Position numbers and translations under genes: made by a program. From Rossellomorea aquimaris (lineage in GTDB: Bacteria > Bacillota > Bacilli > Bacillales > Bacillaceae_B), in contig NZ_JXZC01000001.1 in assembly GCF_000935355.1 (NCBI RefSeq), positions 1,302,001-1,366,000 of the forward strand: DNA of 64,000 nt, read 5' to 3'. Below the pieces are notes generated by a model that saw nothing but the letters and a program-made list of their open reading frames with translations, searched no databases and was not told the origin of the DNA. This document shows, one piece after another, positions 33,337-41,756 of this stretch (positions are counted from its first letter, which is position 1; each line of letters opens with the position of its first letter).

Positions 33337-34581
33337 TTATGCTTCTCCTCTTTGCTCCTTAATGGTACGCTTCTTCTCAGATTCAGATACAAACAACGCA
33401 CATGCTGCATCTCCTGAGATGTTGATGGAGGTTCTGGCCATATCAAGTAAACGGTCAATCCCCAGAATCAATCCAATCCCTTCTACCGGCAGGTTTACAC
33501 TGCTTAATACCATGGCAAGAAGAATCAATCCAACTCCAGGAACCCCTGCCGTACCGATGCTCGCTAAAACAGCCGTCAGTACAACTGTAATCAGCTGTTC
33601 CATCGATAAGTCAATACCATATACCTGTGCAATGAAGACAGTCGCAACCCCTTGCATGATCGCGGTACCATCCATGTTAATGGTAGCTCCCAATGGTTGG
33701 ACGAAAGAGCTTACTGATTTCGAAACCCCTAAACGCTGCTGTGCAACATCCATTGAAATGGGAAGCGTGGCGTTACTGCTGGACGTACTGAATCCTACGC
33801 TCATCGCAGGACTGAAATTCTTGAAGAACCATAATGGATTCTTCTTTGCCAGAAGGAGGATCGTTCCACCATAAGTAACGATGGCGTGAATGATCAATGC
33901 TGCAAGAACGACGACAAAATACAGCCACATCGCCTTCAAAGCACTGAACCCCTGGCTTCCTATTGCTGAAGCGATTAATCCGAATGTTCCGTAAGGAGCA
34001 AATTTCATAACGAGTGTCACAAGGTACATCATCAGTTCATTACCTTGTTCAACCAGCTTTAATATCCCTTTTGTTTTATCCCCTAATGCCGTTAATCCAA
34101 ATCCAATAAAGATGGCAAATGCAATGATTTGCAGCATATTTCCTTCTGTCATCGCAGTCAGTGGATTTTTTGGAATAATGTTCATGAGAGTCTCTCCCAC
34201 AGGAGGAGCTTCTTCGGTTTCAAAACCTTCCGATTGTGTTTTGTCGATTCCCTCTACCAGGCCGGGATCAATGACATAAGCCAGAGATAGACCGATCACA
34301 ATGGCAATACAGGTAGTCACTAAGAAGAATACAATGGTCTTCAAACCTATTCTCCCGAGTTTCTTGGGGTCACCCAGACCTGCAGACCCAAGGACGATGG
34401 ATAGAAACACAATTGGAACGACAAGCATACTGATGAGGTTTAGGAAGATCTTTCCTAACGGAGTAAATAAATAAGGATCTAATATATCAAATATATCTTT
34501 AGCAAAAATATTGAGCAGTAATCCCACAATCGCCCCCAGGATCAAGGCGATGATAATCTTCGTTGTTAAATTAAACTTCAT
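33337..34581 (-). CDS. Dicarboxylate/amino acid:cation symporter (DAACS)
   Basis: 414 residues, glutamate transporter fold with about eight membrane helices and two hairpin loops. Signatures are the serine-rich tip GFSTSSSNATLPIS near residue 270, PLGATINMDGTA near 305 and the substrate-binding helix 8 DRLLDMARTSINISGD near 378. It probably takes up glutamate, aspartate or C4-dicarboxylates with H+ or Na+. A short in-strand frame (34654-34737) lies upstream and could be a leader. Confidence 0.93.
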   Translation of the reverse strand: MKFNLTTKIIIALILGAIVGLLLNIFAKDIFDILDPYLFTPLGKIFLNLISMLVVPIVFLSIVLGSAGLGDPKKLGRIGLKTIVFFLVTTCIAIVIGLSLAYVIDPGLVEGIDKTQSEGFETEEAPPVGETLMNIIPKNPLTAMTEGNMLQIIAFAIFIGFGLTALGDKTKGILKLVEQGNELMMYLVTLVMKFAPYGTFGLIASAIGSQGFSALKAMWLYFVVVLAALIIHAIVTYGGTILLLAKKNPLWFFKNFSPAMSVGFSTSSSNATLPISMDVAQQRLGVSKSVSSFVQPLGATINMDGTAIMQGVATVFIAQVYGIDLSMEQLITVVLTAVLASIGTAGVPGVGLILLAMVLSSVNLPVEGIGLILGIDRLLDMARTSINISGDAACALFVSESEKKRTIKEQRGEA

Positions 34582-34653
34582 AGATGTACCTCCCCATAAA
34601 AATACAAAATAATTAAAAGATGTTTACCCTAGATTTACATTCGCAAAACCATT

Positions 34654-34737
34654 CTAATTTCTGTTTTGCAAAAAAAGATTCGATAAATCGTGCTGAGCTG
34701 CCTTCCCATTCAGATTCCATTCCTTTAGCTTCTTCAT
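34654..34737 (-). CDS. Candidate 27-residue ORF upstream of the symporter gene
   Basis: MKKLKEWNLNGKAAQHDLSN then LFLQNRN. The ATG has an excellent GGAGAGGGAGA site, and a perfect TATAAT lies 12 bp before the ATG, so a transcript would start very close to the ribosome site. It is on the strand of the symporter gene, 73 bp ahead of it. No family recognised. The rest of 34582-34967 holds nothing I can name. Confidence 0.4.
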   Translation of the reverse strand: MKKLKEWNLNGKAAQHDLSNLFLQNRN

Positions 34738-34967
34738 TCTCCCTCTCCTATTATACTGATTTTTTTAATAATTGAAGAAGTTTATGGGAGATTTAAAACA
34801 TATTTACTATATTTCAACCCATTACACCCACAATAACAGGGAGAAACATGATTCCATCTTACTACGGATTGAATGCCAATCTTTTCTTTTTTACATTTAG
34901 GGATTAAATGATACGTGATTGGGTAAATAGTAATAACAGCATGAAAATAGAAAGGAACTTACCTATT

Positions 34968-35396
34968 ATGAATAAAACAGTCTATTTTCTTTCAAGTAGT
35001 CAGCAGCGCAGCTTGATAGCTGAAGGCTGGGCCGAGAAACTCGATGTGTCGGACTGGTCTTTCAAAAGTGCCGGATGGACAGCTGATAGTCGTGCAGAAT
35101 TCAGTATTTTAGCAATGAGAGAATTATGTATTGATATTAGTTCATTCCCTCTTTCACGCATTGAGATGAAAGAACTTGGTGATGCTTCAGTTATCGTTGC
35201 GATTCAGGATAGAGAATATGATGATGAGATGGAGCTTCCATCAGAATTAAAAGAGAAAGTCATCTATTGGAATCTGCCTAATCCCCGTAAACGTTCTACA
35301 ACACCGATTGAAGAATGGGTACACTATCAGGAGATCTGCGACGAAATTGCCATGCGAGTGAAAGAACTAGAAAACATTCTTCCGCAATTACATTAA
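34968..35396 (+). CDS. Arsenate-reductase-like protein without catalytic cysteines
   Basis: 142 residues with the low-molecular-weight phosphatase/ArsC fold: TVYFLSSSQQRSLIAEGWAE, SAGWTADSR and the C-terminal WVHYQEICDEIAMRVKELE. True ArsC has Cys-x5-Arg at the P-loop (CTGNSCRS) and a downstream redox Cys pair. Here the P-loop is SSSQQRS, one residue shorter, and the later site is VAIQDR. It therefore cannot use the known mechanism and is probably a regulator or binding protein. The start ATG at 34968 has AAAGGAA; an upstream ATG (34941) is possible. Confidence 0.75.
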   Translation: MNKTVYFLSSSQQRSLIAEGWAEKLDVSDWSFKSAGWTADSRAEFSILAMRELCIDISSFPLSRIEMKELGDASVIVAIQDREYDDEMELPSELKEKVIYWNLPNPRKRSTTPIEEWVHYQEICDEIAMRVKELENILPQLH

Positions 35397-35398
35397 GA

Positions 35399-35443
35399 GG
35401 ACTGATTACAACGCTTATTCCCACTGTAATCAGTCCCTTTTTT
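35399..35443. terminator. Terminator between the ArsC-like gene and splB
   Basis: GGACTGATTACA and TGTAATCAGTCC arms with seven T on the plus strand. Confidence 0.85.
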
Positions 35444-36471
35444 TATGTGAAATACTCAAGCTTGCCTTTCGGAAAATGCTTTTCCATATAAGCATAAAGA
35501 TGATCTTTAATATCCTCTTCTTCATCCTTCTGATAAATATACTTGCCAATCCCGTACTTACCCCACTTATACCGCCGTTCTTCCTCGTTTAGTTCAAGTT
35601 TAGTCATCGGGTAATTTTTCTCTATGACCCTTTTAGCCGGTTTTGTAAAACGATGTTGAATAAATTCAAAGGTCAGATCCTTTTTCGCTTCTTCCGGCAG
35701 GTGAGCTTCCAAATGTTCAAACATTTGCTTATACCCTTCCTGCCATCCTTCATGGATATAGATAGGTGCCACTATAAACCCTAAAGGATACCCTGCTCTC
35801 GCTACCTTTCCCGCTGCCTCAAGTCGCTTATCCAGTGGGGATGTACCAGGCTCAAAATTCTTGATCACATAATCTGCGTTGATGCTGAACCGGAACCTTG
35901 TTTTCCCGTTATGCTTTGCATCAAGCAGATGGTCGACGTGATGGAATTTCGTTACAAAACGAAGCTTGCCATGCTCGGATTCACCAAAATGTTCGATGGC
36001 TCGTTTAAGTGTATGAGTAAGATGATCAATCCCTACGATATCGGACGTACATGCAGCTTCAAATCGTGTGAATTCAGGAGCTCTTTCAGCAATATACTTG
36101 TCCGCCGACTCAAATATTTCATCCACATTGACATAGGTTCTGATATACGGTTTACTCCCCATCGTTGTTTGGAGATAGCAGTAGTGACAGTGCCCCATGC
36201 ACCCTGTTGCAAAAGGGATGGCGTATTCAGCAGACGGCTTTGATGTATCAAATTTCAACGTTTTTCTTACTCCGACTACTAATGTGGATTTTGCAATGCG
36301 ATATTTCTGAAAGTGGTTGTCCCCGGGCAGATTGCGAACCTGGTTATGGGATGTTGTGTACCGGATTTCCACATCCATTTTTTCAAACTTTTCTTTGAGC
36401 TCTTTACCGAGGGGATATTCCAAGGCATTCGGTTCAAAGTAGACCAATTGTGGCACGAACGGTTTAACCAT
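35443..36471 (-). CDS. splB: Spore photoproduct lyase
   Basis: 342 residues, identical in length to B. subtilis SplB. This radical SAM enzyme reverses the spore photoproduct in germinating spores. The iron-sulfur motif is GCMGHCHYCYL (Cys-x3-Cys-x2-Cys) near residue 90. TSDIVGIDHLTHT, FRFSINADYV and AGYPLGFIVAPIYIHEGW follow. It lies 12 nt after splA on the same strand, as in B. subtilis, where the pair is sigma-G controlled. I could not find a clean sigma-G promoter upstream. Confidence 0.96.
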   Translation of the reverse strand: MVKPFVPQLVYFEPNALEYPLGKELKEKFEKMDVEIRYTTSHNQVRNLPGDNHFQKYRIAKSTLVVGVRKTLKFDTSKPSAEYAIPFATGCMGHCHYCYLQTTMGSKPYIRTYVNVDEIFESADKYIAERAPEFTRFEAACTSDIVGIDHLTHTLKRAIEHFGESEHGKLRFVTKFHHVDHLLDAKHNGKTRFRFSINADYVIKNFEPGTSPLDKRLEAAGKVARAGYPLGFIVAPIYIHEGWQEGYKQMFEHLEAHLPEEAKKDLTFEFIQHRFTKPAKRVIEKNYPMTKLELNEEERRYKWGKYGIGKYIYQKDEEEDIKDHLYAYMEKHFPKGKLEYFT

Positions 36472-36483
36472 GATTTATCCCTC

Positions 36484-36729
36484 CTACAGGTCTCCAAATG
36501 ATTGAGTATAGGCTTGCTCCGCTTCTGCTTCTGAAGAATAAACCGCAATTTCATGTGTTAACGGATAATAGGTTTCATATAAAAATAACGCCAGTTCGTT
36601 CGGATTTTCCGGATCATGTACTACGGCTGCTTCCTGCACGTTGGCTACACTTTGTGTGTGGGGATTTCGATAAATCACATATACGACATCCCCTGCTTGA
36701 TAGGGCATATATTGATCATTCAGTTCCAT
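36484..36729 (-). CDS. splA: SplA, regulator of spore photoproduct lyase
   Basis: 81 residues from the ATG at 36729, behind AAGGTG; a GTG at 36738 is an alternative. Conserved text is MPYQAGDVVYVIYRNPHTQ, then LALFLYETYYPLTHE, recognised as SplA-like. In B. subtilis SplA is the small first gene of splAB and acts as a negative regulator. It directly precedes splB. Confidence 0.85.
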   Translation of the reverse strand: MELNDQYMPYQAGDVVYVIYRNPHTQSVANVQEAAVVHDPENPNELALFLYETYYPLTHEIAVYSSEAEAEQAYTQSFGDL

Positions 36730-36853
36730 TCTTTTCACCTTTTTCTAAACGTCATTACTATCATTTTTTGTTAACTTCCTGATAAATATGATGGTAAAAG
36801 ATGTTTATAAAAAAAATTCTCCTGCGTCTATGATGCAAGAGAATTCGTTCCTT

Positions 36854-37633
36854 TTATATACCATAAAAATCACTCGTATTTTTAAATAGTTGTTTATATA
36901 CATCTGCTTCTGGAATGCCTTTTAACTCTGCTATTTTTTCAATGGTTCGATGCATCATACCCGGATGGGTCAACCTTCCTTGGAATTCTCCTTCAAAACG
37001 CCAAGGACCATCCGTTTCAACCATTATTCCTTCAATAGGATACTTCCTTACAAGCTTCTGTATCTCAACTTCATAAAGGACATCAGGTGTAATTGAGATT
37101 GAATAGCCATTTTCAGTCATTCTATCAATGGTCTCATCATCTCCTTTAAACCAATGGAAATGAGCTTTTTCTATGGAGTGCTTTTCTAACAAGGTACAAA
37201 CGATGGGTGCATGCTCATACACCGCATGAAGGATAATCGGTTTGTTCATCTTCTCTGATTCGATCATGAACCGTTCCAACAGATCGATATACGGTTCAAC
37301 TTCAATATCAGGATCTTCTTTGATTTTGTAATAAGGCAATCCTACTTCTCCAATCGCCACTATTTCCTGTTGATGCAGCTCAATGAATAATAGAAGTTCC
37401 TCGACTTCTCCATCAGAAGGCAGATCCTGCTCAGGATGGAATCCTGCAGCCGGTTTGACCCTTGCATCTCTCCTTGAGAGATCGATATTCGTCCTGGTCG
37501 ATTGTAGGCAGGACGATACAGATATGAGCGCTTCTACAGAATACAGATCAAGTTCCTGCAGAATCTTATCACGCTCGTATCCTTCGTATAAATCCAAGTG
37601 AATATGGGAATCAATCAATGAAGGTTTACACAT
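36854..37633 (-). CDS. TatD-family metal-dependent hydrolase
   Basis: 259 residues from the ATG at 37633, which overlaps the ABC ATPase gene by 8 nt. TatD signs are SLIDSHIHLDLYEGYE (HxH at the N-terminus), IGEVGLPYYK, ILHAVYEHA, HFHWFKGD and VETDGPWRFEG. Members are DNases or act on small amides. Its place at the end of a TPP-controlled thiamine-precursor operon suggests a role in salvage of a thiamine or pyrimidine derivative; this is inference. Confidence 0.85.
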   Translation of the reverse strand: MCKPSLIDSHIHLDLYEGYERDKILQELDLYSVEALISVSSCLQSTRTNIDLSRRDARVKPAAGFHPEQDLPSDGEVEELLLFIELHQQEIVAIGEVGLPYYKIKEDPDIEVEPYIDLLERFMIESEKMNKPIILHAVYEHAPIVCTLLEKHSIEKAHFHWFKGDDETIDRMTENGYSISITPDVLYEVEIQKLVRKYPIEGIMVETDGPWRFEGEFQGRLTHPGMMHRTIEKIAELKGIPEADVYKQLFKNTSDFYGI

Positions 37634-38363
37634 ATTGAGAAAGCTCCTCAAAAATGCTTGTTTTCCATTTCAAAAACTCCTCAGTTAAGAGGATTCCCTT
37701 GTCGCGGGGGCGTGGAAATGGTACTTTGAACTCCTTCTGCACCCTGGCTGGCCGAGTCGATAATACAATGATCCGGTCTGACAAGAAAAGGGCTTCGTCG
37801 ATATTATGAGTGACGAATAGAACGGAACTCAAATCTTCCTCCCAAATGGAAAGGAGCCATTTCTGCATGTCCAATCGCGTGAATTCATCCAGGGCAGAAA
37901 AGGGCTCATCCAGGCATAAAAAGGATTGAGGACTGACAAGGGCACGAATAAAGGCTACTCTCTGCTTCATCCCTCCCGAAAGATCATCGGGATAAGCATC
38001 CTCATATCCCTTCAATCCTGCCCGTTCAATCATCCTCAGTGCCTTTACCCTATCTCTTTTTCCGTGCAGCTCCTGACCCAGCATCACATTCTCAATCACC
38101 GTTCTCCAAGGTAGCAGGGACGGACTTTGAGGCATATAACTGATGGTTCCTCTCTGGCCATTAATCGACCTTCCATCTAATTGAATATCTCCTGAATCAG
38201 GGGTAAATAATCCACCGATGACATGGAACAGAGTGCTCTTCCCGCTTCCAGAAGGACCAAGGATCGAGACGAACTCACCTTCTTCCACATGGATGGAAAG
38301 GTTATCCAGTATCAGTTCCCCGTCAAAGTATTTGGACATATTTTGAATGGATAAGGTTGTCAT
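37626..38363 (-). CDS. thiZ: Thiamine-precursor ABC transporter ATPase (ThiZ-like)
   Basis: 245 residues, SsuB/TauB/ThiZ type ATPase: Walker A GPSGSGKST near residue 37, signature LSGGMKQR near 135, Walker B FLCLDEPFSALDEFTR and FVTHNIDEALFLSDRI. It is one base from the permease gene upstream and overlaps the TatD gene downstream. Under a TPP riboswitch, it should energise import of the hydroxymethylpyrimidine (HMP) type precursor bound by the ThiY-like protein. Confidence 0.88.
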   Translation of the reverse strand: MTTLSIQNMSKYFDGELILDNLSIHVEEGEFVSILGPSGSGKSTLFHVIGGLFTPDSGDIQLDGRSINGQRGTISYMPQSPSLLPWRTVIENVMLGQELHGKRDRVKALRMIERAGLKGYEDAYPDDLSGGMKQRVAFIRALVSPQSFLCLDEPFSALDEFTRLDMQKWLLSIWEEDLSSVLFVTHNIDEALFLSDRIIVLSTRPARVQKEFKVPFPRPRDKGILLTEEFLKWKTSIFEELSQYV

Positions 38364-38364
38364 G

Positions 38365-39126
38365 CTATTTATCCTCCTTCCGGTTCCACTTAATCATGAT
38401 TTTTTCCAATAACAAGATGATGCCAAAGAAAACCAGGCTGAGCAGCATAATCATGAAGATGGCTACAAATACCCTGTCTGTCCTGAAGGAAGAAGAGGCA
38501 AGTGTCATGTAGACCCCGATCCCTTCCTGAGCTCCTAACCATTCCGAAATGACTGCCCCCATCACACTATAGGTAGCTGAAATTTTCAGTCCTGAGAAGA
38601 TGGACGGTAGTGCATGCGGCCATTCAACTTTTCGAAAGATTTGTCCTTTTGATGCTCCTGACATTTTCATATAAAGAATGTACTCGGAATTCGTCTGCCT
38701 GAATCCATCTAATGCAGAGACCGCTACAGGAAAAAAACAAATCAGGGTAATAACAATGATTTTTGGCAATAGTCCAAATCCAAACCAGATAACAAGTAAG
38801 GGAGCCAAGACGATGATCGGGATATTTTGTGACAAAATCATGAGTGGATATACTGCTTCTCTTACTTTAGGGAGAAGATGCAGACCAACTGCAGTCCCGA
38901 TCCCAATCGTACATCCAATCACAAACCCTCCGATCGTAAGGAGAGTTGTCGAAGCAAGATGTCCCGTAAACGTGGACCATGAGGCAACCCCTTCAGCCCA
39001 TATTTCTGAAGGTGATGGCATTAGCCATGCCGGCACCTCGAATACTCTAATGGTGGATTCCCAAATGATGAATAAAAGGATGATGACCAAGAAGGGTCTC
39101 CATCCTTTCGATATCCAAGCTTTCAT
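38365..39126 (-). CDS. thiX: Thiamine-precursor ABC transporter permease (ThiX-like)
   Basis: 253 residues, about six membrane helices, with the SsuC/ThiX type EAA loop YILYMKMSGASKGQIFRKVEWPHALPSIFSGLK near residue 152 and PLMILSQNIPIIVLAPLLVIWFG near 97. It overlaps the thiamine-binding protein gene by 4 nt. Forms the channel for the ThiY-ThiZ system. Confidence 0.88.
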   Translation of the reverse strand: MKAWISKGWRPFLVIILLFIIWESTIRVFEVPAWLMPSPSEIWAEGVASWSTFTGHLASTTLLTIGGFVIGCTIGIGTAVGLHLLPKVREAVYPLMILSQNIPIIVLAPLLVIWFGFGLLPKIIVITLICFFPVAVSALDGFRQTNSEYILYMKMSGASKGQIFRKVEWPHALPSIFSGLKISATYSVMGAVISEWLGAQEGIGVYMTLASSSFRTDRVFVAIFMIMLLSLVFFGIILLLEKIMIKWNRKEDK

Positions 39127-39425
39127 CCTTTATACTTCTCCGTTAATTGATCCATTTCAATCCCCGCCGGCTGATATAAAACCTTGATTTGAGAAATGAC
39201 GTTTGAGCTTCCCATTTCAATCATTCGTTCATTCATTTGTTCAATCACCTTAAATAAGTCAGATAGATTTCCTTCCATTGTCGTTTCTAATGGATGGACT
39301 TCATAACGGACACCTGATTTGTCAATGATCGCGATGGCTTCATCGACGTACGGTATGACGTCTTCACCATTTTTCGTCTTAGGAATTATTTGTATGCTTA
39401 CTAGTGCGTTCCCCATTTTGTTCAC
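39123..39425 (-). CDS. Thiamine-binding protein, MTH1187/YkoF family (DUF77)
   Basis: 100 residues with the ferredoxin-like DUF77 pattern: NALVSIQIIPKTKNGEDVIPYVDEAIAIIDKSG, YEVHPLETTMEG, and DLFKVIEQMNERMIEMG. Related YkoF-type proteins bind thiamine. Three nucleotides from the binding-protein gene and overlapping the permease. It may buffer or sense thiamine in the cytosol. Confidence 0.85.
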   Translation of the reverse strand: MNKMGNALVSIQIIPKTKNGEDVIPYVDEAIAIIDKSGVRYEVHPLETTMEGNLSDLFKVIEQMNERMIEMGSSNVISQIKVLYQPAGIEMDQLTEKYKG

Positions 39426-39428
39426 CTC

Positions 39429-40415
39429 TTATTTTGGTAAAAATTCGTTTGTGAATGCTTTTTTACTGTCCAGTTCCTTATCTAGTAAATCGTTATCATA
39501 CATCCATGAAGCATAGTTTTCCCAAACCTCCAGCTTCTGCTCTCCCCATCTGTCAGCGTCATCCTTGTATTTAGGAGCAAGCCATTCCTGACTCTTCATG
39601 ACTAACTCTTTATCAAGATCCGGAGCTGCATCTAAAAGGATCTCACCAGCCTCTTCCGGATTGTCGATGGCAAACTCATAGCCTTTTGAAGAAGCTGATA
39701 AAAATGCTTTGACCGTTTCAGGGTCCTTATTAATCATCTTTTCATTCGTCGTCAAAACAGGGGTGTAATAATCCAGTTTTTCAGAGTAATCCTTTACGTA
39801 CATCATATTCAATTCCTCACCGCGAAGCTCTGCCTCAATGCCTGTCCATCCATAGTAGATCCACGCAAAGTCAACATCCCTTTTCACGGCAGTAAAGAAA
39901 TCTGTATCTCCCATGTTTACGAAATCCACTTTCCCTACATTGGCATTTTCTTGTTTCATAATCGATGTCATGACGGCTTCTTCTACGGGTGATCCCCATC
40001 CTCCATAACTTTTCCCTTCAAAATCCTTTGGAGTCGTTATACCCTTATCCTTAGGTGAAGCAAACCCGGATGTATTATGCTGTATGACAGCAGCGATAGA
40101 TACGAGGGGAACATCCTGCACCCTGGCTTGTGTGACACTCTCCTGATATCCCACTCCAAACTCCGATTTACCCGAGGCAACAAGTTGATCTGCCCCTGCC
40201 TCTCCAGGTAAGATGATATCAACATCCAGCCCCTGTTCTTTAAAGTATCCTTTTTCTTTCGCAACGTATAATCCAGTGTGGTTGGTATTCGGGGTCCAGT
40301 CCAGTACGACTGAAACCTTTTTTAGACCGTCCTTTTGTTCATCTGCCGTATTTCCTTCACTGCTGCAGGCCGTTAAAAGAAAGACAGCACAGATGATGAC
40401 CATCCATTTTTTCAT
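39429..40415 (-). CDS. thiY: HMP-type thiamine-precursor binding lipoprotein (ThiY-like)
   Basis: 328 residues. The lipoprotein signal MKKWMVIICAVFLLTACSSE is followed by an NMT1/THI5-like domain: VSVVLDWTPNTNHTGLYVAKEKGYFKEQGLDV near residue 35, and GVGYQESVTQAR near 85. ThiY captures formylaminopyrimidine or HMP. First gene of the operon after the TPP riboswitch; GAGGAGG precedes the ATG. Confidence 0.9.
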   Translation of the reverse strand: MKKWMVIICAVFLLTACSSEGNTADEQKDGLKKVSVVLDWTPNTNHTGLYVAKEKGYFKEQGLDVDIILPGEAGADQLVASGKSEFGVGYQESVTQARVQDVPLVSIAAVIQHNTSGFASPKDKGITTPKDFEGKSYGGWGSPVEEAVMTSIMKQENANVGKVDFVNMGDTDFFTAVKRDVDFAWIYYGWTGIEAELRGEELNMMYVKDYSEKLDYYTPVLTTNEKMINKDPETVKAFLSASSKGYEFAIDNPEEAGEILLDAAPDLDKELVMKSQEWLAPKYKDDADRWGEQKLEVWENYASWMYDNDLLDKELDSKKAFTNEFLPK

Positions 40416-40530
40416 CTTGAATTCCTCCTCAGTTTCCTTGTATGTAGTTGTAACGTTTATTCACTATTCTTCACTTAGTAGAGAGAATGAATGTAAAGCA
40501 CCTTAGAGCACTTAGCTCACAAAAACAAAA

Positions 40531-40557
40531 AGCGCCCCAAGCTTCAGCGTGGGACGC
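40531..40557 (-). terminator. Expression-platform terminator of the TPP riboswitch
   Basis: GCGCCCCA.AGC pairs with GC.TGGGACGC, followed by TTTTTG on the minus strand. It should form when TPP is bound. Confidence 0.8.
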
Positions 40558-40592
40558 ATCGTTAAACATGATCATGTAATGTTTAAGAGAAT

Positions 40593-40684
40593 GTTTCCTA
40601 CGCTGGTATCAGCCAGTTCAGGTTCAAAGGGTCAGTATCTGTCAGGATACAATCTCAACCGGCCACACCGGTCCCCCTACACTT
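40593..40684 (-). ncRNA. TPP riboswitch (THI element)
   Basis: The minus strand carries the conserved core: a GGGGG...TTGAGAT segment, then ACCCTTTGAACCTGAACTGG and GATACCAGCGTAGGAAA. This is the THI-box pattern, with TTGAGA for the usual CTGAGA. It stands 180-270 nt upstream of the thiY-like gene with a terminator between, so thiamine pyrophosphate should turn the operon off. Confidence 0.95.
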
Positions 40685-40765
40685 GTAGTATGAAATTAAA
40701 CGTTATCTTCTTTCCTACTTTGCCACAGAAAAGGTGGATATTCAAGCATTTCCTCTTAAATAGAT

Positions 40766-41671
40766 TCACTTTTGAAAGGCCCGTTCATAAACACCGGATT
40801 TCACCAGCCTGTTAATGAATGGGATGTATGTTGATACAACGTGTGAATACCCTTTTTGATTGTAATAAAAGGTGTATTGAAGAAGAAAGATAATGACTAA
40901 GAATGGCATCAGTTCCTTTTCTTCCTGAGTTAAAGTACCATCGGACTGATAGCCCTCCATAAAGGCATGGATACTTTCAAATTGCTCATCCTCCCTTTGC
41001 TTGACCTGGTCTTTGAGCATCCCTGCAAGAAAGTAACAGACATCTGCTATTCGGGGTGCTTTTCGTATCCTCTCGAAGTCTATGACCCCTGTCACTCTTC
41101 CTTCTTTCATGAGGATATTACGGGGATGACAGTCGCTATGGACGAGTTGATGGGATAATTTTCTATAGGAGAAAGACCATTCATTCAGCCTGCCAAGAAA
41201 CCCCTCGCCCCACCTTTCTATCATTTTAGAATCCTGTCCGCTTATCCACTCTCTCAAATGTGTTTCTACTTTCCATTCTTCCACCTCGTATTTACAGGTG
41301 TATTGTTTTAGCCTGCTATGGAGTTGAGAGAGATACGTTCCGACCCCTTCCAGGGAAGTAAAGGAATAGAATTGTACTGGCAGACCTTCCAGAGCTTGGT
41401 ACAGGGAGTAGAAAACCTGAAGCTGCTTTACAAAAGGCTGGTGTGAGACAGTTAACATCGGCCTCTCAACAGTAATTCCCTTTTCTAATAAAAAAGAAGT
41501 TAAGAGCAGCTCTTCCATTCGCTTCTCCACTGAAGAGTTCAATCTCTTTTTTAAATAAAATGTCTTCTCCCGACTCCTCAACTTATAAACATTCGGATGA
41601 CTTTCCACGTTCTCTATGGAGGAAGGATGGATCTTCCAGTTCAATAATAGATCATGAAGAGGTTCAATCAT
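40766..41671 (-). CDS. Aminoglycoside-phosphotransferase-fold kinase-like protein
   Basis: About 301 residues from the ATG behind GGAAAGGAATTAAAA; an ATG 21 bp upstream is also in frame. The kinase-like fold shows the catalytic loop LVHSDCHPRNILM (H-x-D-x-H-x-x-N) near residue 178 and VIDFERI as the metal-binding Asp. Bacillus proteins of this fold include coat proteins CotS/YutH and small-molecule kinases. There is no operon partner, so the substrate is unknown. The TPP riboswitch lies downstream on the same strand. Confidence 0.75.
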   Translation of the reverse strand: MIEPLHDLLLNWKIHPSSIENVESHPNVYKLRSREKTFYLKKRLNSSVEKRMEELLLTSFLLEKGITVERPMLTVSHQPFVKQLQVFYSLYQALEGLPVQFYSFTSLEGVGTYLSQLHSRLKQYTCKYEVEEWKVETHLREWISGQDSKMIERWGEGFLGRLNEWSFSYRKLSHQLVHSDCHPRNILMKEGRVTGVIDFERIRKAPRIADVCYFLAGMLKDQVKQREDEQFESIHAFMEGYQSDGTLTQEEKELMPFLVIIFLLQYTFYYNQKGYSHVVSTYIPFINRLVKSGVYERAFQK

Positions 41672-41756
41672 TTTTAATTCCTTTCCAAACATAGTAATAT
41701 ACGTTTAGTATGACTATAAAGAATATCTACATACCATATGAAAAGAGGTTATAACA

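Noticed and set aside
33329..33874. 181-codon plus-strand frame
   Set aside because: Antisense to the DAACS symporter gene and without a ribosome site of its own.
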